The notes beneath the pieces are model-generated. The model did not search any database and was not told the origin of the DNA. It was given only the letters and a program-made list of their open reading frames with translations. Source: Chryseobacterium tructae (GTDB taxonomy: Bacteria > Bacteroidota > Bacteroidia > Flavobacteriales > Weeksellaceae). From it: DNA of 64,000 bases. The stretch spans positions 3,968,001-4,032,000 of the forward strand of contig NZ_JAUFQR010000001.1 in the NCBI RefSeq assembly GCF_030409875.1, in the 5' to 3' direction. The position numbers and the translations under genes were made by a program. Shown piece by piece: positions 55,941 through 64,000 of the stretch. Every line of letters begins with the position of its first letter. Positions within the stretch are counted from its first letter, which is position 1.

Positions 55941-56666
55941 CTACTGATATTTTCCATTTTTGAATTTCAGTGTTTTATAGAATGTTTTTGAAGTTTCTTT
56001 TTCCTCACATTCTCCTTTCACTTCAGTATTGATGCTGGTTACAGAAATAGTCTTAATTTTAAGATCTGTGAAATTATTTGTTTTGGATGTATCCATCATG
56101 ATATAGGAATGGTCATCTTTAAATTCACCATTACATCGGGTATCCCACTCCCCTGTGGTTGAATCCATTTCAAACTGATCAAGAACTTTTTTAAAGGTTT
56201 TTCCTTCCGGATAATACATTGAAATGGTACCTGAAGCATACGGGTTGGGTCTGCTGCTTCCTACAAAATCTGCTTTTACTCCAAAGGCACGAATATTCGG
56301 ACTGATGTTGTATAGTCCGGTATCAATAGTAAAGCTTCTTAGGTTTACAGCGTCAGAATTTAGCTCCATAGGATCTAGATATTTGTTCTTTATCATTCCG
56401 TTGCTATCTGTAATTAAAATATAGTTCTTGACTGTAAAAACATAATCTTCTTCTTCCTGACTCACAATTACTGGAATAACTGCAATATAGGAGTCTTCAG
56501 CATTAGGCATTTTCTTTTCGATACAAAGCTCTTCTCTGATCTTGGTTTTATCCAATTTCAGGTTTTTAAGAATAGTTGTCAATCTGATACTGTCAATATC
56601 CTGGGCTGATACGATTCCGGAGAACAGGCAGATCATCAGTATGAATAGGGAATTTTTTTTTTTCAT
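55941..56666 (-). CDS. Secreted protein of unknown function
   Basis: 241 residues, signal peptide NSLFILMICLFSGIVSAQ, mature domain beta-rich with Cys at about 45, 182 and 220. No motif recognised. It starts 10 bp after the sensor kinase gene ends, so it is likely in the same transcript and may be an envelope component watched or controlled by that kinase; that is inference. Confidence 0.65.
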   Translation of the reverse strand: MKKKNSLFILMICLFSGIVSAQDIDSIRLTTILKNLKLDKTKIREELCIEKKMPNAEDSYIAVIPVIVSQEEEDYVFTVKNYILITDSNGMIKNKYLDPMELNSDAVNLRSFTIDTGLYNISPNIRAFGVKADFVGSSRPNPYASGTISMYYPEGKTFKKVLDQFEMDSTTGEWDTRCNGEFKDDHSYIMMDTSKTNNFTDLKIKTISVTSINTEVKGECEEKETSKTFYKTLKFKNGKYQ

Positions 56667-56676
56667 TGTATCATTT

Positions 56677-58458
56677 TTAAACCAGATTAATTTGAATAGT
56701 GACCAAAACCCCGCTATTGCTTTCTTTATCCTTTACAGAACAAGTTATATCTTTTTTATACAGATCATTCAGCAGCTTAATTCTTTCCAGCGTATTTTTC
56801 ATTCCTCTTCCCTCACGGGTTTTCTGGTGTTGGGTTTTCTGTTTTTTGCTTTCTTCTATTCCTATTCCGTTATCTTCAATGGTAATTCTTAGATCATGGC
56901 TATTTTTCTCAAAGCTTAATTTCAAAAGTCCTTTTTCTGATCTATAACGCAATCCATGCCAGATAGCATTTTCTAGAAACGGCTGTACAAGCATTCCGGG
57001 AATCTGTAGGCTTTGCATATTCAGGGATTCATCAACATTAATTTCGTAGTCAAACTTATCAGCAAAACGTGTTTTTTCAAGAGCAAGATAATTTTGGAGC
57101 AGATCCAATTCCTGCTGAAAAGGGATAAAATCATTGGTAGAGTTTTCCATCACGCCACGCATCAGTTTTGAAAACTTGGTAAGATACTGATTAGCCTCCA
57201 ATTCATTATTGGTCGCAATAAAGTGATTGACACTATTCAGGCTATTAAAAATAAAGTGAGGATTCATCTCCCGTCGAAGGGATTGAAGTGCGATCTTCTT
57301 ATTCTTGATCTGAACTTTTTTCAACGTTCTGAAAATGAAAATAACAAGACCTGTCAACAGGATCAAAGCACCTATTAACCCATAATTAAAAAGATTTTTC
57401 TTGCGGATAAGCTCGTCTTTCAGCTCTTTTTCCTTCTCCAGTTGTGATATTCTTTGTTCCGTATCTTCCAGGATCTTATTATCTACCAGACTTCTGTCTT
57501 TAGAAACTAAATTCGGAAGTTTTCCTAGAAAATCTCTATATAACTGAACTGAAGCATCAATATTTCCTGAAATAGCATACAGACTGTCCAGTCTCTTTAC
57601 ACTTTTCTGAGCTTCCAGCGTATGGCCTTTATCTAATGCAATTCCGTAGGCGTTTTTCAACAAATCCACGGCTTCTTTCGGATCATTTTTCTTGATGTAG
57701 ATATCTGCCAGTTCCTGAATCTGATTAACTTTCTCTTGTGAGTTATCTTTTACGAAATCTTCTTTTAAAACCTTCTTTTTAGCTTCAATAGCTTTATCAA
57801 AGTTCTTATTTTCAACATAAAGATCAGCAAGTTTCTGATTAATAGCCAAAGCTTGTTGTGGAGCTTCTTTTTTTGAAATTTTATAAGCGGCATTAAGGTT
57901 TTCCTCTGCTTTATAAATATCTTTCTGTCGTATATTCACGTCTGCCAATTGACTGTACCCTTCCGCTACATTGGCCTGTTCATTTTCTTTTTTGCTTATA
58001 TTAATATTATTCTGAATCGCTTCTGCCTGAACCTCCGGTGTAGGAGCTGAAAGTCTTGCTACATCATTAGAATTAACGGTTTTGCTTTTCTCACTATAAC
58101 TCATCTGCGCTGCCATACTGTAATTGCTGATGGCAGGCGTTATTTTATTTTGCTTTTCCTGTGACTGGGCTAATTTCCGGGTAACAGATTCCAGATTCTT
58201 TTTATCATTAAGTTTCTGATAAAGAGCTTTTGCTTTCACAAGATACTCTTCACTCTTCGCATAATTTCCTTGATTATAGTAATCGGAAGCCATGCCTACA
58301 TAAGTATCTGCAACGCCTTTATCATCATTCTTATCTACTGCCTTTTTCAGTTTTGCAGCAGACTTCACAGCTTGGGAAACCCTTGTAGTATCCTGTGCTG
58401 AAAAGTAATTTCCCACCATCAATATTGAAATGAACAGTATTTTAAAAGCTAATTTCAC
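56677..58458 (-). CDS. TPR-containing LytS-type sensor histidine kinase
   Basis: 593 residues from GTG 58458, chosen because VKLAFKILFISILMVGNYFS is a signal peptide and because the upstream TTG start would overlap the promoter repeats. About 35-330 is periplasmic TPR repeats. One membrane segment (YGLIGALILLTGLVIFIF) follows a coiled coil. The His_kinase block is LRREMNPHFIFNSLNSVNHF, with phospho-acceptor His, and the ATPase N box lies in QPFLENAIWHGLRYRS, with ITIEDNGIGI as G1 box. It probably phosphorylates the LytTR regulator at 53895. Confidence 0.88.
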   Translation of the reverse strand: MKLAFKILFISILMVGNYFSAQDTTRVSQAVKSAAKLKKAVDKNDDKGVADTYVGMASDYYNQGNYAKSEEYLVKAKALYQKLNDKKNLESVTRKLAQSQEKQNKITPAISNYSMAAQMSYSEKSKTVNSNDVARLSAPTPEVQAEAIQNNINISKKENEQANVAEGYSQLADVNIRQKDIYKAEENLNAAYKISKKEAPQQALAINQKLADLYVENKNFDKAIEAKKKVLKEDFVKDNSQEKVNQIQELADIYIKKNDPKEAVDLLKNAYGIALDKGHTLEAQKSVKRLDSLYAISGNIDASVQLYRDFLGKLPNLVSKDRSLVDNKILEDTEQRISQLEKEKELKDELIRKKNLFNYGLIGALILLTGLVIFIFRTLKKVQIKNKKIALQSLRREMNPHFIFNSLNSVNHFIATNNELEANQYLTKFSKLMRGVMENSTNDFIPFQQELDLLQNYLALEKTRFADKFDYEINVDESLNMQSLQIPGMLVQPFLENAIWHGLRYRSEKGLLKLSFEKNSHDLRITIEDNGIGIEESKKQKTQHQKTREGRGMKNTLERIKLLNDLYKKDITCSVKDKESNSGVLVTIQINLV

Positions 58459-58515
58459 GGATTTCAAATCTTTATTGCAAAGTAAGTAAAACTTTATCGA
58501 CCAGCTTCTATTCTT

Positions 58516-58544
58516 TACCAAGCCAAAACACTATTTCACCAAGT
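58516..58544. promoter_or_regulatory. Direct-repeat operator upstream of the sensor kinase
   Basis: TACCAAGC (58516) and CACCAAGT (58537), period 21 bp, the first copy degenerate. It lies 31 bp before a near-consensus -7 box (TTACTTTG, 58484-58477 on the minus strand). Same spacing as the two operators at 59170 and 60079; orientation relative to this gene is reversed. Confidence 0.5.
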
Positions 58545-58630
58545 TGTAGTCTAAAAGAGATTTCATCACAAATGAAACAATTCCATATCGTAGAAAGAAT
58601 ATATTTATAGTAATCAAAATAATGATTAGT

Positions 58631-59116
58631 CACAAAAGATTTAAACACTTAAGGGATTTTAAGGTAAAAGCATACTATATAAGAAGTACACATAAGTTTT
58701 TGAAAATCTTTGATTTTCATATACGCAAACATCTGCAAAATCTGAGAAATCTGCGAGAGAATAAAACTTCACAAGTTTTTTTAAGAAAATAGTCAACCAC
58801 AAAAGTCACAAAAGATTTGAACACTTAATGAACTTCAAGTTAAAACCATAATCCATAAGAAGTACACATAAGTTTTGAAAATCTTTGATTTTCATATATG
58901 CAAACATCTGCAAAATCTGAGAAATCTGCGAGAGAATAAAACTTCACAAGTTTTTTTAAGAAAATAGTCAACCACAAAAGTCACAAAAGATTTGAACACT
59001 TAATGAACTTCAAGTTAAAAGTACAATCCATAAGAAGTACGCATAAGTTTTTGAAAATCTTCGATTTTCATATACGCAAACATCTGCAAGATCTGAGAAA
59101 TCTACGAGAGAATCTA
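58631..59116 (+). repeat. Three tandem copies of a ~176-bp intergenic repeat
   Basis: Copies begin at CACAAAAGATTT at 58631, 58807 and 58982, so the period is 176 and 175 bp; the third stops near 59116. Within each copy are GAAAATCTTTGATTTTC (inverted) and a stretch CTGCAAAATCTGAGAAATCTG. Copies 2 and 3 are almost identical, copy 1 differs more. No ORF spans them. Confidence 0.85.
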
Positions 59117-59169
59117 ATCATCAGCAATATTATCGGAAATAATACAATTAAAACACAATTTGTAAAGCT

Positions 59170-59198
59170 CACCAAGTGAAAGTTCCATTTCACCAAGT
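59170..59198 (+). promoter_or_regulatory. LytTR-type direct-repeat operator of the SIMPL gene
   Basis: CACCAAGT at 59170 and again at 59191, period 21 bp. A -7-like TAATTTTAC (59226-59234) begins 28 bp after the second copy ends. This layout is repeated exactly at 60079-60143. Confidence 0.65.
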
Positions 59199-59264
59199 CT
59201 TCCGATTTTAAGATTCCAATCGAACTAATTTTACATCAGAATTTAAAAGTAAAAACAAGAAATT

Positions 59265-59939
59265 ATGAAATTGAAACATTTTTTATTAATCGGAATTTTA
59301 ACGCTGGGAAGTTTTGTAAACGCTCAGGAAATAAAGAAAAATGCAATTGAGGTAACGGGTGTTGCCGAAATGGAAGTAGAACCGGATGAAATCATCTTCA
59401 GCATCGGAATAAAAGCAGATAACAAAAATGATCTGGCGGACAATGAAAAGAAGATGTTTGATATTCTAAAGAATGCTGGTGTAAAGAACGAGGATATCAA
59501 ATTTAAATCGATGTACCAGAACATATACGCCAAAAACGGCAAATTTTCAAAGAACTATCAGTTTAAAACTAATGCAAAATCTAACCTGAGTAAAATCTTT
59601 GAAGATCTGAATCAGAAATGGGTAAGCAGCCTGAACATTGCGGAAGTAAAAAACACCAAGATTGCAGACTTTAGAAAAGCAGTAAAGATCAATGCTTTAA
59701 AAGCAGCAAAAGAAAAGGCTGATTATCTGTTGGAAAGTATGGGTAAAAAAGTGGGCAACGTCCTTGAAATCGTTGAAATTGAAGACTACACCAGCGACAC
59801 TGTTATGCCTGTTGCTTACAAAAGCAGAATGAGCAATGTACAAATGGAAATGGCAGATGCACCTGTAGATTTTTCATTTGACAATATTGAAAATATAAAG
59901 CTGAAATACAGTATCAAAACGAGATATGAAATCCTTTAA
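59265..59939 (+). CDS. Secreted SIMPL-domain (DUF541) protein
   Basis: 224 residues. Signal peptide LKHFLLIGILTLGSFVNAQ, then the SIMPL pattern: IEVTGVAEMEVEPDEIIFSI, a helix, and AVKINALKAAKEKADYLLES followed by GKKVGNVLEIVEIED. SIMPL proteins are envelope proteins of unclear biochemical role. It has its own LytTR-type operator and terminator and is followed by the DUF4139 gene under the same operator, so the two are probably co-regulated by the nearby two-component system. Confidence 0.88.
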   Translation: MKLKHFLLIGILTLGSFVNAQEIKKNAIEVTGVAEMEVEPDEIIFSIGIKADNKNDLADNEKKMFDILKNAGVKNEDIKFKSMYQNIYAKNGKFSKNYQFKTNAKSNLSKIFEDLNQKWVSSLNIAEVKNTKIADFRKAVKINALKAAKEKADYLLESMGKKVGNVLEIVEIEDYTSDTVMPVAYKSRMSNVQMEMADAPVDFSFDNIENIKLKYSIKTRYEIL

Positions 59940-59956
59940 AATAACAGATTTAAATA

Positions 59957-59986
59957 GAGGCTGCCACACTTTTGGCAGCCTTTTGC
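59957..59986 (+). terminator. Terminator after the SIMPL gene
   Basis: GGCTGCCA / TGGCAGCC stem, loop CACTT-like, then TTTTGCTTTTT. Confidence 0.85.
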
Positions 59987-60078
59987 TTTTTAATCATATA
60001 GGCTAGCATATACATTTATAAACTATTGCGAGTTATTTTATTCGTGAATTAGTGGCTAAAAATAAGAGTTTATCTACT

Positions 60079-60107
60079 CACCAAGTGAAAACCGCTCTTC
60101 ACCAAGT
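60079..60107 (+). promoter_or_regulatory. LytTR-type direct-repeat operator of the DUF4139 gene
   Basis: CACCAAGT at 60079 and 60100, period 21 bp, followed after 27 bp by TAATTTTAC (60135-60143), then ATAATTTAAAA. Spacing and promoter sequence match the SIMPL operator. Confidence 0.65.
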
Positions 60108-60166
60108 ATCCCCATTTTCAGGCTTTAATACAGGTAATTTTACTTCATAATTTAAAATAATAAACA

Positions 60167-61764
60167 ATGAAACGTTATCTTTTAATCACTCTATTTTCGG
60201 TAGTCTTTTTCAAGGCACAGGAAATCAAAAAAGAAATTGAGGTAAAGCAGGCTACTGTATTTCTGCAGGGAGCAAAGGTCTTTGGAAGTACAAACGTCAA
60301 TCTTCAGAAAGGAAGAAATACCATAAGAATTGTAAATCTTCCGAATGATCTGGATGAAATACGTATAAAATTAATCTTGAAAAGAACACCACACTTCTAT
60401 CGATCACTCCTCAAAATAATTTTTTGAAAGAAGATCAGCTTTCCGATGGTGAAAAAAAGCTGGATGATGAAAGAAAAAAACTTCAGAGACAGGTCAGCCT
60501 TTTGAATATTCAGGTTAAAAATCTTACGGGAGAACAGAATATCATTAATGATAATTTAAAGGTATCAGCCCATGATAAATCAACGCCTCAGGAACAACTG
60601 ATTAAGCTTACTGAATTTTATAGAAAAAGAATGCTGGAGATTGATAACCAGATCTTTCTATTAAATGAGCAGAAAATCACACTGGATGAAGGTATTGCCA
60701 AGCTTAATAAACAATCTGATGAAGAACAAACTCATAAAAACACGAATAGAAAAGAACTTTTACTTGAAATTCTTGCCGATAATGATACCAGCCTAAATCT
60801 AGGTGTTAGTTATATCGTTTCTAATGCAGGCTGGGTTCCGTCTTATGACCTTCGTGCCGAGTCTGTAAAGAAGCCTCTTGAAATGATTTATAAAGGAAAA
60901 ATCTATCAGAAAACCGGACAGGACTGGAAAAATATAAAACTGTTTGTTTCTACTTACAGACCATTATACAATCAGGATAGACCTATCCTTTCTCCGCTTT
61001 ATGTTGCAGAATATACGGCTCACAATGCCATGCTTGAAGTTGCTGATTATAAAGCGAAAAAAGAATCTGCATTGGTAAATGCTTATCAAATGAGACAGGA
61101 GATCGCTGCAAAACCTAGCCAGATCCCTATTGCATCTGTTTCTGACAGCCAAATGAATGTAATTTACGAGCTCAACTATACCCAAACTATTCTTAGTCAG
61201 GAAAAAGAACAATATGTGATCCTGGATAAAAAGCAAATTGATGCTACTTATAAATACCATACGGTTCCAAAGGTAAATAACCAGGTATTCCTGATGGCAT
61301 TTGTGAAAAACTGGCAGAACCTCAACCTTATTAATGGGGAAGCGAACATCTATTTTGAAGATAATTATATCGGAAAGACCAATATTACCAGTAACTATGT
61401 AAAGGATGAGTTCCCAATTTCTCTGGGAGTTGATGAAAGAATTACTGTGAAAAGAATCAAACTGGAGGATAAAGCTTCTCAAAAACCTATGAATTCTAAT
61501 AAATGGGAAACAGAATCTTACCAGATCAGTGTGCGAAACAATACCAAAGAAAGTATTGAACTTGAAGTGCTTGATCAGCTTCCTATCAGTGAAAACTCTA
61601 AAATTTCAGTGAGAGCAATAGACACTGGAAGCGGAAGCCTTGATGAGAAAACGGGAAGTATTCTTTGGAATAAAAAAATAGGTTCCGGAGGCTCTGAAAA
61701 GATCAGCTTCTCTTATGAAATAAAGTATCCTAAAGAGATGCAGATCCAATATTACAACAGATAA
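60167..61764 (+). CDS. Secreted DUF4139-domain protein, frameshift at about 60358
   Basis: Signal peptide RYLLITLFSVVFFKAQ. The 5' frame has EVKQATVFLQGAKVFGSTNV, the usual DUF4140-type N-terminal domain, and fails at coding-strand AAA (60357-60359). One extra A reads DLDENTYKINLEKNTTLLS into the second frame. About 85-190 is a long coiled coil; the DUF4139 domain follows with SYIVSNAGWVPSYDLRAES and IYQKTGQDWKNIKLFVST. Repaired length 532. Members are labelled mucoidy inhibitor-like. Probably a periplasmic or surface protein, co-regulated with SIMPL. Confidence 0.88.
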
Positions 61765-61769
61765 ATTTT

Positions 61770-61804
61770 TAAACCGATGGCTTACTTTAGCCATCGGTTT
61801 TTTT
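61770..61804 (+). terminator. Terminator after the DUF4139 gene
   Basis: AAACCGATGGC / GCCATCGGTTT, 11-bp perfect stem followed by TTTTTG. Confidence 0.85.
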
Positions 61805-61855
61805 GTAATCCAATAGTGTACTTATTTTTTTGAAAAATCTTCAATTTTCCTGTTA

Positions 61856-63060
61856 TCACCGTCCAAATTTAAAATAACGAGACAATGGATGTTTTTTACC
61901 TTTCATAAACCAGGAAGCCATTTCCATTCCTGTTACTGAAAAAGTAATTCCATTTCCACCAAAGCCCAACACAAAGTAAGAGTTTTTGAATTTTGCATGT
62001 TCACCGATGTAAGGAAGTCCGTCTTTTGTTTCACCAAAAGTTCCAGCCCATACAAAATCAGGATAGAAATGATAGTCGGGTTTTATCTTTTTTAAATTCT
62101 TTAGGATTTCATTTTCTTTTTTATCCAGAATAGCATCCCGTTTTTTAGCGTCATAAAAATCTTCATCACCACCGCCAATCAACATTCTACCATCATCAGT
62201 CGTTCGCATATACAGGTAAGGTTCGTCGGTATTCCAGACCAAGGTACTTGCTATATTTTTAAACTTATCCTTATCTACTTCAGAAACAACGGCATAAGTA
62301 CTTTTCAAATTCACAAAATTTTCCTTTAGTAAGTTTTTGCTTTCATACCCTATGCAATAGATTATTTTCTTTGTCCGGATCTTAAAACCGCTTTCTAATT
62401 GAGCTATATTGAAACCTTTATGATATTCTACTTCAGTCATTTCAGTTTTATCAAATATTTTCAATCCTTTCCTTACGTTATGTTTACATAGTTCATGTGC
62501 AAACTGAAAAGCATCAATACTTGCTCCTTGTTTTGAAAGGATACCTCCATATGTATTTTCAAATCCGAATTTCTGCAAGATCTGATCTGCCTTTAACCAT
62601 TTAACTTCAAATCCTGCCTTTTTTCTGGCTTCATATTCTTTATTCAGCCAATCTGCATCTTTCTTTTTCGAAGCAAAGTACAATGATTTTTTACGTTTAA
62701 ATCCAGCATTAGAATGTATTTTCTTTGTCAGCAATTCAAGCATATCAATAGACTCTGAGCATGCTTTATAGCTTGCAACAGCTCCTTTTTCTCCTATCTT
62801 TTCTATTAATTCATAGAGAGGAACATCTATTTCATATTGCAGCATTGAAGTAGTGGCTGAAGTACTCCCATTACAAAGCTCACGCTTATCAATCAAAATT
62901 GTATTGTATCCTTCTTTACCATTTGATGAGCAACAAGGCTTCCTGTAATTCCGCCCCCAATAATTAAAACATCACAGGTATCATCTGATTTTAAGGAAGG
63001 ATAAGTAGCAATCAGCCCGTTTTTTAAAAGCCAGAAAGGTTCATTTGATTTAAGATCCAT
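61856..63060 (-). CDS. FAD-dependent oxidoreductase (DAO family), frameshift at about 62916
   Basis: ATG 63060 opens a frame with CDVLIIGGGITGSLVAHQMV, the Rossmann GxGxxG dinucleotide site, which breaks at coding-strand AAA (62915-62917). One extra A reads MVKEGYNTILIDKRELCNGS into the second frame to 61856. Repaired length 401. Other DAO-family marks are ATTSMLQYEIDVPLYELIE, the substrate-loop YLYMRTTDDGRMLIGGGDEDF and the C-terminal second FAD block YFVLGFGGNGITFSVTGME. It oxidises an amine or amino acid with FAD; the substrate is unknown. Confidence 0.88.
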
Positions 63061-63175
63061 ATTGATATTTTACATTAAAAATAACAATATTTATACCTAT
63101 TTTAACAATTTATGACAAATTTATGGTGTAGTTATTGTTACTTTACTAAGTTCTAACCACCATAAAATATTCACT

Positions 63176-63556
63176 ATGATAACAATTATTCCAGAAGCTC
63201 CGGAGAATGTTGCGGCATTCAATGCAACGGGGGAAGTGACGAAAGAGGATTTTGAAAAATTGGTAATTCCACGTGTGAAAGAGAAAGTAGACCAATTTGG
63301 TGAGCTGAATTACCTATTATACCTGGATACTGATCTGGATAAGTTTACCATGGGTGCATGGCTTGAAGACCTACTGCTAGGGATCAAAAACCTCGCAAAA
63401 TGGAATCGCGCTGCCATTGTTACAGACAAAGAAGGGGTACAGAACTTTACAGACATTTTCAGCGTTCTGATGCCCGGAGAATTTAAATCCTTCCCAAAGG
63501 AAAATTTATACAATGCCCTTTACTGGTGCAAAAATGGTGATGAGGTTGAGGCCTAA
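63176..63556 (+). CDS. SpoIIAA-like (STAS/SEC14-related) protein
   Basis: 126 residues, no signal peptide. The SpoIIAA-like/PF11964 pattern is clear: FNATGEVTKEDFEKLVIPRV, then LNYLLYLDTDLDKFTMGAWL and WNRAAIVTDKEGVQNFTDIF, and a Pro-Gly turn before the C-terminal helix. Such proteins share the STAS/SEC14-like fold and are often found in stress-related contexts; biochemical role unknown. Terminator follows at 63576. Confidence 0.8.
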   Translation: MITIIPEAPENVAAFNATGEVTKEDFEKLVIPRVKEKVDQFGELNYLLYLDTDLDKFTMGAWLEDLLLGIKNLAKWNRAAIVTDKEGVQNFTDIFSVLMPGEFKSFPKENLYNALYWCKNGDEVEA

Positions 63557-63575
63557 TTATCCTTGCAACACATAA

Positions 63576-63608
63576 GAAAAGACTGTCTAAAAAGGCAGTC
63601 TTTTCCAT
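63576..63608 (+). terminator. Terminator after the SpoIIAA-like gene
   Basis: GAAAAGACTG / CAGTCTTTTC, 10-bp perfect stem with loop TCTAAAAAGG. Confidence 0.85.
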
Positions 63609-63697
63609 TATACACAAGTCATTATCAATACGATACGTAAAAATACCTAATTGCAAATTTGGTACATTCTACTGTAGTTATCTCCCAAAATGGTGAG

Positions 63698-63705
63698 TAC
63701 ATTTG
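63698..63705 (+). promoter_or_regulatory. -7 promoter box of the lectin gene
   Basis: TACATTTG, full match to TAnnTTTG, 27 bp before the ATG. Confidence 0.6.
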
Positions 63706-63732
63706 TAATACTAATCAACAAAAATTTACACC

Positions 63733-64000
63733 ATGTCAACATTCAAAACAAACATTATTGCAGGACCACTTTGGAGCAACGACGAAGCACAAAAATTAGG
63801 GCCACGTATTGCTGCTGCACACTTAGGAAAATTTACCGGACAATGGACTACCATTGTTGAAGGACAAATGAGCGTTATAGAAGTTGAATTGAATACCGAG
63901 CCTACCGGCAGTACGGAATATACTTTAAACGTTTTGGCTGGTCCAATCTGGAGCGACGAAGATGCTAAAGCAATTTGCCCTTCCATTTGTGCTTCTTACG
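63733..64000 (+). CDS. MVL-type mannan-binding lectin, 3'-partial
   Basis: 89 codons before the window ends. Two tandem repeats of about 53 residues are visible: IIAGPLWSNDEAQKLGPRIA with TGQWTTIVEGQMSVIEVEL, and VLAGPIWSDEDAKAICPSIC beginning the second. This is the layout of MVL, the mannan-binding lectin of the cyanobacterium Microcystis viridis (about 113 residues, two repeats). Each repeat binds a Man/GlcNAc core of high-mannose glycans. No signal peptide; cytoplasmic or released by other means. Rare in Bacteroidota as far as I know. Confidence 0.9.
   Translation, partial: MSTFKTNIIAGPLWSNDEAQKLGPRIAAAHLGKFTGQWTTIVEGQMSVIEVELNTEPTGSTEYTLNVLAGPIWSDEDAKAICPSICASY

Noticed and set aside
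58631..59116. CRISPR array
   Set aside because: Units are about 176 bp and adjoin directly without unique spacers of constant size; no cas genes nearby.
63726..63986. Minus-strand ORF of 86 codons
   Set aside because: It is the antisense shadow of the MVL lectin gene, whose repeats are unmistakable on the plus strand.
1..64000. Programmed frameshifting as cause of the split genes
   Set aside because: No slippery heptamer plus downstream pseudoknot was seen, the families do not use frameshifting, and the same change repairs eleven unrelated genes.

Overview
The window looks like chromosomal DNA of a flavobacterium, most likely Chryseobacterium or a close relative (Bacteroidota, Weeksellaceae). 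It is A+T-rich. Its promoters carry the Bacteroidota -7 box TAnnTTTG. It encodes the gliding lipoprotein GldD, many Sec and lipoprotein signals, and a subtype-iii type VI secretion system (T6SS). I see no rRNA, tRNA, CRISPR array, insertion sequence or prophage.

Layout. (1) 1-3.9 kb: the 3' part of a very large beta-rich protein of unknown role. (2) 4-17.2 kb: a leftward T6SS cargo island with Hcp/TssD, VgrG/TssI, a DUF2931 lipoprotein, a DUF2235 (Tle1-like) lipase, an unknown probable adaptor or chaperone, and two toxins that share a PAAR-like N-terminus. One toxin ends in a HExxHxxGxxH zincin, the other in a probable muramidase. Each is followed by a small secreted or lipoprotein gene that fits an immunity protein. 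(3) 17.4-22.1 kb: VIT1-like transporter, polysaccharide deacetylase, Lgt, an SDR enzyme, an orphan terminator (possible sRNA) and a cold-shock-domain protein with a long leader. (4) 22.2-28.3 kb: a tripartite RND efflux operon (MFP, RND, OMF). (5) 28.6-39.2 kb: housekeeping genes including QueG, rhodanese, HD phosphohydrolase, alpha/beta hydrolase, nitronate monooxygenase-like, SurA-like isomerase, PfkB kinase, GldD and MutY, plus a discrete 26-codon basic peptide gene. (6) 39.3-43 kb: the T6SS sheath genes tssB and tssC, a lipoprotein and a divergent unknown gene. (7) 43-52.6 kb: two tandem M13 metallopeptidases, a GH18-deacetylase-GT2 fusion and CinA. (8) 52.7-64 kb: DUF7832-like protein, lipocalin, a LytTR response regulator, membrane proteins, a TPR sensor kinase, SIMPL and DUF4139 proteins, a FAD oxidoreductase, a SpoIIAA-like protein and the start of an MVL-type mannan-binding lectin.

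Two cross-cutting signals stand out. First, eleven genes, including tssC, vgrG, the RND pump and the SurA-like isomerase, are each split by a frameshift that adding one A in a coding-strand A-run repairs exactly. This points to homopolymer under-calling in the assembly rather than eleven real pseudogenes, so I annotate them as single genes. Second, a direct repeat CACCAAGT with a 21-bp period lies at the same distance upstream of the SIMPL and DUF4139 genes, and a weaker copy lies upstream of the sensor kinase. That spacing is typical of LytTR regulators, and a LytTR regulator is encoded nearby, so a small envelope regulon is likely.
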